Positions 1 to 5,207 of a DNA stretch of 9,173 bases are shown here, in pieces. Numbering within the stretch: the first letter of the stretch is position 1; each line of letters begins with the position of its first letter. A program made the translations under genes and the position numbers. The DNA comes from Rugosibacter sp. (GTDB taxonomy: Bacteria > Pseudomonadota > Gammaproteobacteria > Burkholderiales > Rhodocyclaceae), in the NCBI GenBank assembly GCA_023257495.1, contig JALRCC010000132.1, positions 1 through 9,173 on the forward strand, read 5' to 3'. Under the pieces are notes generated by a model that was given only the letters and a program-made list of their open reading frames with translations, did not search any database and was not told the origin of the DNA.

Positions 1-624
1 ATAATAGATCACGGGCCCATTCAGGACTTTTTATCCACGATGGCACGCCAGTATGCGCTCTGGTTGGTCGGTGGGTCGTTACCGCTAATGTCCAACAACC
101 CCGCGAAAATGCGCAACACCTGCTTGGTATTCAATCCGCAAGGCGAACGTGTTGCTCGCTACGACAAGATTCACTTGTTCGGATTTCACAAAGGCAATGA
201 ACACTATGACGAAGCTGCCACCATTGAAGCGGGGAACCAGGTAGTTACCTGCGACACACCGCTTGGCAGAATGGGTTTATCCATCTGCTATGACCTGCGC
301 TTTGCCGAACTTTACCGCCGCATGGGTGAGGTCAATCTGATCGTGGTACCCGCTGCTTTTACCGAAACCACTGGGCGAGCCCATTGGGAAACGCTGCTGC
401 GCACCCGCGCGATTGAAAATCAGTGCTATGTTGTTGCTGCGGCTCAGGGCGGCCGCCACCCCAATGGCCGGATGACTCATGGCAACAGCATGATCATCGA
501 CCCTTGGGGTGAAATATTAGCCCGCATGGATAAAGGCGAAGGCGTGATTCTGGCCGATTTTGATCCCCAGCAACTAGCCGACATCCGCACACGGCTGCCC
601 GCGCTACAACACCGAATTCTCTAA
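1..624 (+). CDS. Carbon-nitrogen hydrolase, deaminated glutathione amidase-like (5' partial)
   Basis: The reading frame is already open at base 1, so the start lies left of the window; 207 codons are visible. The nitrilase superfamily cleaves amide or nitrile C-N bonds with a Glu-Lys-Cys triad. The triad lysine is visible in YDKIHLF (codon 56 from base 1) and the nucleophile in SICYDLRF (Cys codon 96, bases 286-288). The first Glu should lie in the missing part. The downstream [16 protein letters not shown] and [11 protein letters not shown] segments are typical of the Nit1/YbeM branch, which hydrolyses deaminated glutathione in the cytoplasm. Members are about 260-280 residues long, so roughly 60 N-terminal residues are absent. 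The gene ends 8 bases before tldD, which suggests cotranscription. The family assignment is firm; the exact substrate is inferred from motif resemblance, and omega-amidase-like activity is the main alternative. Confidence 0.9.
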   Translation: MIDHGPIQDFLSTMARQYALWLVGGSLPLMSNNPAKMRNTCLVFNPQGERVARYDKIHLFGFHKGNEHYDEAATIEAGNQVVTCDTPLGRMGLSICYDLRFAELYRRMGEVNLIVVPAAFTETTGRAHWETLLRTRAIENQCYVVAAAQGGRHPNGRMTHGNSMIIDPWGEILARMDKGEGVILADFDPQQLADIRTRLPALQHRIL

Positions 625-632
625 GGAACATC

Positions 633-2075
633 ATGAACACAAACCATTTCTCGATTGCCGAAGAAACGCTTCTGGCTCCCTATGATCTCGCTCCGTACAA
701 GCTGGAACGTGTCTTTAGCCAGCTCATGAGTCATCAAGTCGATTTTGCTGATCTGTATTTTCAATATGCACGATCCGAAGCATGGAGTCTGGAAGAAGGC
801 ATTGTCAAATCAGGTAGTTTCAATATCGAGCAAGGCGTTGGCGTGCGTGCCATCGCGGGGGAAAAAACCGCTTTCGCTTATTCAGACGATATCAGTCTTG
901 GCGCGTTGCAAACCGCAGCGGGTACAACCCGCGCCATTGCAGCAGGAGGCGCACATCGCCTGGCTCCGGCGTTACGCCATCACCGCACCTCACCTGCACT
1001 GTCTGGCGCAGGCGACCCGATCAGCTCACTGAAAGATGCTGAAAAAGTCTCCCTGCTCGAGCGCCTCGAAGCCATGGCACACGCTGCCGACCCTCGCGTC
1101 AAGGAAGTCATGGCCAACATTGCAGCCACTTGGGAAGTCATACTCGTCGCACGATCTGACGGTCATATGGCCGCAGACGTTCGTCCGCTGGTACGCGTCT
1201 CACTTTCAGTCATCATGGAAGAAAACGGACGCCGCGAGCAAGGCTCTTCTGGTGGGGGCGGACGTTTTGATTACGCTTACTTTACCGATGACATGCTGCG
1301 CGACTATGCCCGCTGCGCCGTTCATCAAGCCAGTGTCAATCTGGCGGCAAAGCCTGCACCAGCGGGTGAAATGACCGTTGTACTCGGTCCTGGCTGGCCG
1401 GGTATTCTGCTGCATGAAGCGGTGGGACACGGGCTGGAAGGCGACTTTAACCGTAAAGGCAGTTCGACTTTTTCGGGCAGACTGGGCGAACGTGTCGCTG
1501 CCAAAGGCGTCACGGTCATTGATGACGGCACGCTGACTGATCGCCGTGACTCTCTCACGGTGGATGATGAAGGCAACCCAACACAGCGGACTGTACTGAT
1601 TGAAGACGGCATCCTCGTTGGCTATCTGCAAGACAGCCTGAACGCACGCCTGATGGGCATGGCCCCCACCGGCAATGGCCGCCGCGAATCCTTCGCTCAT
1701 CTACCAATGCCACGCATGACCAATACCATGATGATGAACGGTGAACATGATCCGCAAGAAATCATCAAGTCTGTCAAAAAAGGAATTTACGCAGCCAACT
1801 TTGGTGGTGGCCAGGTGGATATCACCAGCGGGAAATTTGTCTTTTCCACCGCCGAAGCGTACCTGATCGAAGACGGAAAAATCACTACACCCGTGAAAGG
1901 CGCTACCCTGATTGGTAATGGGCCGGATGCCATGACTCGCGTCTCGATGATAGGTAATGATATGGCTCTCGATCCAGGCGTTGGCACCTGTGGCAAAGAT
2001 GGCCAGAGCGTCCCCGTCGGTGTAGGGCAGCCTACCTTGCGCATTGATGGCCTGACCGTGGGCGGCACGGCATAA
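633..2075 (+). CDS. tldD: Metalloprotease TldD
   Basis: This is a complete 480-residue protein, matching the usual TldD length (E. coli TldD is about 481 residues). TldD forms a heterodimer with TldE/PmbA in the cytoplasm and degrades unfolded peptides; it is known for microcin B17 maturation and CcdA turnover. The zinc motif HEAVGH is at residues 261-266, followed by the conserved [12 protein letters not shown]. The conserved cysteine in GTCGKDGQ (Cys453) is the expected third zinc ligand. The N-terminal segment (about residues 15-110) has the family's [10 protein letters not shown] and GVGVRAI elements. The ATG start is supported by AAGGAA at 623-628, four bases upstream and overlapping the stop of the preceding gene. 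No tldE/pmbA is present in the window, so the partner must be encoded elsewhere, as is common. No truncation or frameshift is seen. Confidence 0.97.
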   Translation: MNTNHFSIAEETLLAPYDLAPYKLERVFSQLMSHQVDFADLYFQYARSEAWSLEEGIVKSGSFNIEQGVGVRAIAGEKTAFAYSDDISLGALQTAAGTTRAIAAGGAHRLAPALRHHRTSPALSGAGDPISSLKDAEKVSLLERLEAMAHAADPRVKEVMANIAATWEVILVARSDGHMAADVRPLVRVSLSVIMEENGRREQGSSGGGGRFDYAYFTDDMLRDYARCAVHQASVNLAAKPAPAGEMTVVLGPGWPGILLHEAVGHGLEGDFNRKGSSTFSGRLGERVAAKGVTVIDDGTLTDRRDSLTVDDEGNPTQRTVLIEDGILVGYLQDSLNARLMGMAPTGNGRRESFAHLPMPRMTNTMMMNGEHDPQEIIKSVKKGIYAANFGGGQVDITSGKFVFSTAEAYLIEDGKITTPVKGATLIGNGPDAMTRVSMIGNDMALDPGVGTCGKDGQSVPVGVGQPTLRIDGLTVGGTA

Positions 2076-2091
2076 AAAACACGCCGTGTTT
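2074..2091 (-). terminator. Possible weak intrinsic terminator, leftward
   Basis: Read on the - strand, AAACAC pairs with GTGTTT around a GGC loop, and the run of six T extends from the second arm. The stem is only 6 bp and AT-rich, so it would be weak. The overlapping CACGGC (2066-2071) and GCCGTG (2083-2088) form a competing structure around the tldD stop codon. On the + strand the hairpin has only a short TTT tail, so it is a poor terminator for tldD itself. Confidence 0.3.
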
Positions 2092-2227
2092 GACCACCAT
2101 GCGCGAGCGGTGACGCGCGAGCGGCATCAACCGCCGTATTGCCATTTTCAAACAGTCCGGCATTGTCGCTGAATAGAGACAGCGAAGAACCCATCCGTTC
2201 ATCGAAATACGCAACAAGCGCTGCTTT

Positions 2228-2249
2228 CTTGTCGCCATCAAGCGACAAG
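2228..2249. repeat. Hairpin with perfect 8-bp stem
   Basis: CTTGTCGC (2228-2235) and GCGACAAG (2242-2249) are perfect complements separated by the 6-base loop CATCAA. No T-run follows on either strand, so it is not an intrinsic terminator. It is the most stable of the hairpins in this intergenic region by stem length and GC content. Confidence 0.6.
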
Positions 2250-2254
2250 TAATC

Positions 2255-2288
2255 CAAACAGATTTTGAGAGCACCTCATAACTGTTTG
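2255..2288. repeat. Two-tier hairpin
   Basis: The outer stem CAAACAG (2255-2261) pairs with CTGTTTG (2282-2288). An inner stem TGAG (2266-2269) pairs with CTCA (2275-2278) around the loop AGCAC. Two more T-A pairs (2263-2264 with 2280-2281) can form between the tiers. The outer 3' arm is shared with the long-range 12-base inverted repeat, so the two folds exclude each other. Confidence 0.5.
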
Positions 2289-2320
2289 AAAAAAATAAAA
2301 AAATATCTGGCCCGATATTT
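2289..2320 (-). terminator. Candidate intrinsic terminator, leftward
   Basis: On the - strand AAATATC (2320-2314) pairs with GATATTT (2307-2301) around a 6-base GGGCCA loop. The stem runs directly into T7-A-T7 (2303-2289). The stem is AT-rich and therefore weak, but the T tract is long. It could stop leftward transcription that reads through the radical SAM gene and across the acyltransferase gene, protecting tldD. On the + strand the same bases are an A-rich tract followed by a hairpin. Confidence 0.35.
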
Positions 2321-2329
2321 GCTTGTTAC

Positions 2330-2352
2330 CAATTTGTATCCTCAACAAATTG
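2330..2352. repeat. Hairpin upstream of the acyltransferase gene
   Basis: CAATTTGT (2330-2337) and ACAAATTG (2345-2352) form a perfect 8-bp stem around the loop ATCCTCA. It lies 45 bases upstream of the ATG at 2398 and could be part of a structured leader or a dyad operator. Nothing in the sequence identifies a binding protein. Confidence 0.5.
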
Positions 2353-2397
2353 ACCTGATCTTTCTCAACAGCGTTCATTCCCACCCCCTGACGACTT

Positions 2398-3189
2398 ATG
2401 CACACTCGATTCACGCCAGCATCCAATCAGCGCGCCATAGCGCGCCCCCGCTCCCGATTACACCTCGACTTTGCAAAGACAACAGAAGACATTCGTGAAG
2501 CACAACGTCTGCGCTACAAGGTCTTTGGCGAAGAATTAGGTGCCCATTTAAACAAAGACATACCAGGTCACGAGACGGACTTATTTGACATTCACTGTGA
2601 TCACCTGCTCGTACGCACGCATGATGCCGGAGAAGTCATTGGCACTTGCCGCCTGATTTCTCCAGAAGCGGCAAAATCTGCGGGCGGCTATTACGCCGAA
2701 GGGGAATTCGCGCTCGCCCACTTACAACACCTGCGCGCCGACATGATGGAAATTGATCGGTTCTGCATTCATCCTGACTATCGCAGCGGCAGTGTCATGG
2801 CGTTGCTGTGGTCTGGATTAGGGCAATACATAGCCCAGCGCCAATACCTCTATTTAATTGGTTGTGCCTCCATCAGCATGAACGATGGTGGTCATAATGC
2901 AGCCAATCTCTATCAACAACTGAGTGCCAAACACACCATATCGGAAGAATATCGCACGACTCCGCTGCACCCTTTGCCTTATCAAAAGCTGGCGAGCGGC
3001 AAGCCTGCCGTCATCCCTCCACTCATCAAGGGCTATCTGCGTGCAGGGGGGTATGTCTGTGGAGAGCCTGCATGGGATAACGATTTCAATGTGGCCGATC
3101 TGCTTTTTCTGCTCCCCATGACGCAATTGAACAAACGCTATGGGCGAACTTTTCTTGATCCCCACCGCACGACCGAAGGATTCCATTAA
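2398..3189 (+). CDS. GNAT family N-acyltransferase, OlsB-like
   Basis: The 263-residue protein resembles the acyl-ACP-dependent GNAT branch that includes OlsB (ornithine N-acyltransferase, first step of ornithine-lipid synthesis) and 'hemolysin-like' acetyltransferases. Family-like stretches are EAQRLRYKVFGEELGA (residues about 34-49), FDIHCDHLLV, VIGTCRLISP, YYAEGEFAL and MEIDRFCIHPDYRSG, then LIGCASI; near the C-terminus come IPPLIKGYLRAGGYVCGEPAWD and FNVADLLFLLP. No signal peptide or membrane segment is evident. The start is forced: an in-frame TGA lies at 2389-2391 and no other start codon occurs before the conserved domain. No Shine-Dalgarno sequence precedes it; the upstream bases are C-rich. 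No olsA-type lysophospholipid acyltransferase gene is adjacent, so the lipid product is an inference. A related autoinducer-synthase-like or other N-acyl-amino-acid function is possible. Confidence 0.85.
   Translation: MHTRFTPASNQRAIARPRSRLHLDFAKTTEDIREAQRLRYKVFGEELGAHLNKDIPGHETDLFDIHCDHLLVRTHDAGEVIGTCRLISPEAAKSAGGYYAEGEFALAHLQHLRADMMEIDRFCIHPDYRSGSVMALLWSGLGQYIAQRQYLYLIGCASISMNDGGHNAANLYQQLSAKHTISEEYRTTPLHPLPYQKLASGKPAVIPPLIKGYLRAGGYVCGEPAWDNDFNVADLLFLLPMTQLNKRYGRTFLDPHRTTEGFH
2430..2445 (+). repeat. GC-only hairpin inside the first codons of the acyltransferase gene
   Basis: GCGCGC (2430-2435) and GCGCGC (2440-2445) flank a CATA loop, giving a perfect all-GC 6-bp stem covering codons 11-16. 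It starts 32 bases after the first base of the start codon, within or near the ribosome footprint. It could slow initiation on an mRNA that already lacks a Shine-Dalgarno sequence. Regulation is inference only. Confidence 0.5.
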
Positions 3190-3205
3190 CGAGCGGTGCA
3201 ACACG

Positions 3206-3242
3206 GCTGCGGCAAGACATCCGGCAGCGTGGCAGACTTGCC
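3206..3242. terminator. Possible shared terminator hairpins between convergent genes
   Basis: The 56-base gap between the converging acyltransferase and radical SAM genes holds two overlapping inverted repeats. GCTGC-GG pairs with CC-(G)-GCAGC (3206-3212 with 3221-3228), and GGCAAG (3211-3216) pairs with CTTGCC (3237-3242). Neither has a T-run, so intrinsic termination is doubtful; the structures may only be consistent with a transcript end. Confidence 0.25.
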
Positions 3243-3245
3243 AAT

Positions 3246-4343
3246 TCAAAACAGGGATTGCTGTACAGACCCAGAGGATGTATTTGTCGCTTGCCTGTTA
3301 TCCCTATCCGGTGGTTGGAATAAAGTCGAATCCAACGCAGGCAAATGTTGATCGAGTCTTAACCGTCGGCAAGCAATTTTAAAACGTTGCTGAATCACAT
3401 CGGCCAACGGCCCATCGCCACGATGACGATGGCCAAAGCGACTGTCATATTCCTTGCCACCATGCATTTGACGCAGCAGGCTGAATACATGTTCCGCGCG
3501 ACCGGGTTCTTCACGTTCCAGCCAATCACGAAATAGCGGCTTGACCTCATGCGGCAGGCGTAACAGCACATAGCCTGCCGTGCGAGCACCGGCATCAGCA
3601 GCGGCTTGTAAAATATCTTCCAGTTCATGATCCGTCAAAGCCGGGATCAGTGGTGCCACTAAAACTGCGGTCGGTATGCCTGCAGCAGAGAGCGTCTCCA
3701 GCACAGAAAGTCGGCGCTGGCTAGACGCCGCGCGTGGCTCCATACGCCGCGCCAGATCAGCACTCAACGTGGTAATGGAGACAGCAACACGCACCAGATG
3801 CTGTTTTGCCATCTGGGCAAGAATGTCCAGATCGCGCAGAATCAACGCGGATTTAGTCACAATGCTCACCGGATGACGACACGCGGCCAGCGTTTCCAGG
3901 ATGCCGCGCGTCAAACGCAAGCGCCGCTCTACCGGCTGCCAGCCATCCGTATTGATGCCCAGCGCAATGGGTTTGCACACATACTTTGGATGCGCGAGCT
4001 CCCGGCGCAAAACCTCAACCGCATCGGGCTTATAGGCCAGCCTGGTCTCAAAATCCAACCCCGGCGATAAGCCCAGATACGCATGACTGGGCCGTGCAAA
4101 ACAATAGCTGCAACCATGCTCACAACCGCGATAGGGGTTAATTGAACGATCAAACGGAATATCCGGCGAATGGTTGTAACTGATCACCGACTTGGCTGTA
4201 TCAATGATCAGTTCAGTGGGCAACGGTGGTGCAGACTCCTCCGCCTCATTCCACCACCCATCGTCTATTGCTTCGCGTTGCCAATGGGCATAGCGATTAT
4301 CGGGATTATCGGCAGCGCCGCGTCCTTTTTGCGTGGCTTTCAT
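3246..4343 (-). CDS. PA0069 family radical SAM protein
   Basis: The protein has 365 residues from the ATG at 4343. It carries the radical SAM [4Fe-4S] motif CEHGCSYC (Cys74, Cys78, Cys81) within SINPYRGCEHGCSYCFARPSH. It begins with the KGRGA-N segment and has KPIALGINTDGWQPVERR, VTKSALILRD and VSITTLSADLARRMEPRAASSQRRL, features of the PA0069/SplB-like group. A C-terminal LPHEVKPLFRDWLE and YDSRFGHR segment follows. Such proteins bind S-adenosylmethionine and a cluster; the reaction of this group is not established and spore photoproduct repair should not be assumed. An in-frame TTG at 4355 (preceded by GAAGG at 8 bases) is an alternative start adding four residues; the ATG has only a weak GGA. 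The gene follows the molybdopterin-binding protein gene by 30 bases (18 from the TTG), so the two are probably cotranscribed. Confidence 0.9.
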   Translation of the reverse strand: MKATQKGRGAADNPDNRYAHWQREAIDDGWWNEAEESAPPLPTELIIDTAKSVISYNHSPDIPFDRSINPYRGCEHGCSYCFARPSHAYLGLSPGLDFETRLAYKPDAVEVLRRELAHPKYVCKPIALGINTDGWQPVERRLRLTRGILETLAACRHPVSIVTKSALILRDLDILAQMAKQHLVRVAVSITTLSADLARRMEPRAASSQRRLSVLETLSAAGIPTAVLVAPLIPALTDHELEDILQAAADAGARTAGYVLLRLPHEVKPLFRDWLEREEPGRAEHVFSLLRQMHGGKEYDSRFGHRHRGDGPLADVIQQRFKIACRRLRLDQHLPALDSTLFQPPDRDNRQATNTSSGSVQQSLF

Positions 4344-4373
4344 GGCATGGTCCAACGGCTCGCCTTCAGCGTG

Positions 4374-5144
4374 CTATGCCGTAACAGGTTTTGCATCAAA
4401 CTTATACCCCAGCGCCACCACCCCTTGGCGCAGCATGTCCATCGCTGGCGATATCTGTTCAGGGGCACCACGCACACCCAGCTCAACGTGGAAAGGTATG
4501 GTTTGCGAACCCAGAAAAGGCAAACTGAAGGTCTTCACCGCGGGGAACCGCTCTTCAACGGCCAGCATCAAGGGGATCAACAGACTTTCAACACCACCCC
4601 AAACGAGGACGGCATCATCCGCCACCGGGGTCGCATTGAACAGATGACGATACCGGGTATCCAGCACCCATTCCACCATCGGCCAGGCCATTTGTGGAAA
4701 GCCTGGCACAAAATAATGTGTCCCCAGTGAAAACCCGGCAATGCGGTTAAACGGGTTGGGAATAATCTGGCTACCCACGGGGAAGCGCCCCATATCCAGT
4801 GACTCCATCGTCAGTTCGCGATTCATTTCGACAAAGCGGGCGCGAATTTCATGTTCTGCCTCGGGATGCAAGAACAGGTCAACGCCTGCCGCTGCGGCCA
4901 CAGCCTGACGCGTGTGATCGTCAGGCGTATTGCCGATGCCACCGAAGCTGAAAACAATATCGTTACCCGCCAAAGTACGGCGAAAAGTATCAATCAGACG
5001 TTGTCGGTCATCGCCGATAAACATCGCCCAGTCCAGATGCATGCCTCGCGCAGCAAGGAGCGCAACCAGCCGGGGAAAGTGCCCATCCACACGCTTGCCG
5101 CGCGTGATCTCATCGCCAATAATAATTGCACCGATTGCTTGCAT
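4374..5144 (-). CDS. CinA/MoCF_biosynth-type molybdopterin-binding domain protein
   Basis: This 256-residue protein corresponds to the N-terminal MoCF_biosynth domain of CinA. It opens with IGAIIIGDEITRGKRVDGHFP (about residues 4-24), matching the IGDE-x-GK-x-D nucleotide/pterin-site motif. FGGIGNTPDDHTRQ follows at residues 67-80, matching the GG-x-G-x-T-x-DD motif. No C-terminal CinA deamidase domain is present, so nicotinamide mononucleotide deamidase activity is not expected from this gene alone. Its substrate is unknown; nucleotide pyrophosphatase or pterin binding is possible by family. The later GTHYFVPGFPQMAWPMVEW segment fits the short betaproteobacterial paralogs that I recall as 'competence/damage-inducible' proteins. 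The ATG is supported by GGGAGT (5153-5158 on the opposite strand), eight bases upstream. It sits 63 bases after the AsmA-like gene and just before the radical SAM gene. Confidence 0.88.
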   Translation of the reverse strand: MQAIGAIIIGDEITRGKRVDGHFPRLVALLAARGMHLDWAMFIGDDRQRLIDTFRRTLAGNDIVFSFGGIGNTPDDHTRQAVAAAAGVDLFLHPEAEHEIRARFVEMNRELTMESLDMGRFPVGSQIIPNPFNRIAGFSLGTHYFVPGFPQMAWPMVEWVLDTRYRHLFNATPVADDAVLVWGGVESLLIPLMLAVEERFPAVKTFSLPFLGSQTIPFHVELGVRGAPEQISPAMDMLRQGVVALGYKFDAKPVTA

Positions 5145-5207
5145 TACGATTTACTCCCTGTTGTTTTCTTCTCTGCTGTTTTCTTACTTGTCACGCTTAT
5201 CACGGAC

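Larger units (their letters stand above)
2145..2292. repeat. 12-base perfect inverted repeat bounding about 148 bases
   Basis: TTTTCAAACAGT at 2145-2156 is the exact reverse complement of ACTGTTTGAAAA at 2281-2292. The match does not extend in either direction. A third copy of the CAAACAG core lies at 2255-2261 and pairs locally with 2282-2288. No target-site duplication is evident at the outer edges, so an insertion-element origin is not shown. Confidence 0.5.
2076..2397. other. Gene-free, hairpin-rich intergenic region between tldD and the acyltransferase gene
   Basis: I find no convincing gene in these 322 bases. They contain a 10-base direct repeat (GCGCGAGCGG at 2101-2110 and 2115-2124) and a 12-base inverted repeat (2145-2156 with 2281-2292). 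They also hold four compact hairpins (2228-2249, 2255-2288, 2301-2320, 2330-2352) and an A7-T-A7 tract (2289-2303). A leftward frame from a TTG at 2257 reads protein-like for about 60 codons but then runs on antisense to tldD, so it is not called as a gene. No strong sigma70 promoter was found on the + strand; TTGACC at 2350-2355 has only a poor -10 partner. The region may be the leader of the next gene, a protected intergenic barrier or the remnant of a lost gene. Confidence 0.7.

Noticed and set aside
1206..1700. Long open frames antisense to tldD (also 1325-1612)
   Set aside because: They lie wholly inside the strongly conserved tldD frame, have no ribosome site and no recognisable motif; they are shadows.
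1787..2257. 156-codon leftward frame from TTG 2257
   Set aside because: More than half is antisense to tldD and the start is a TTG without a clear Shine-Dalgarno. Only the first ~60 codons look protein-like, so it is kept as a finding and not as a gene.
2145..2292. Insertion sequence or MITE call for the inverted-repeat block
   Set aside because: No transposase, no target-site duplication and only 12-base ends; the evidence is insufficient to annotate a mobile element.
2350..2378. TTGACC as a -35 box for the acyltransferase gene
   Set aside because: At 17 bases downstream the hexamer is GTTCAT, a poor -10; the promoter cannot be called.
4170..4730. 186-codon + strand frame across the radical SAM and MoCF-domain genes
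   Set aside because: It overlaps two well-supported - strand genes antisense and its translation has no family-like features.
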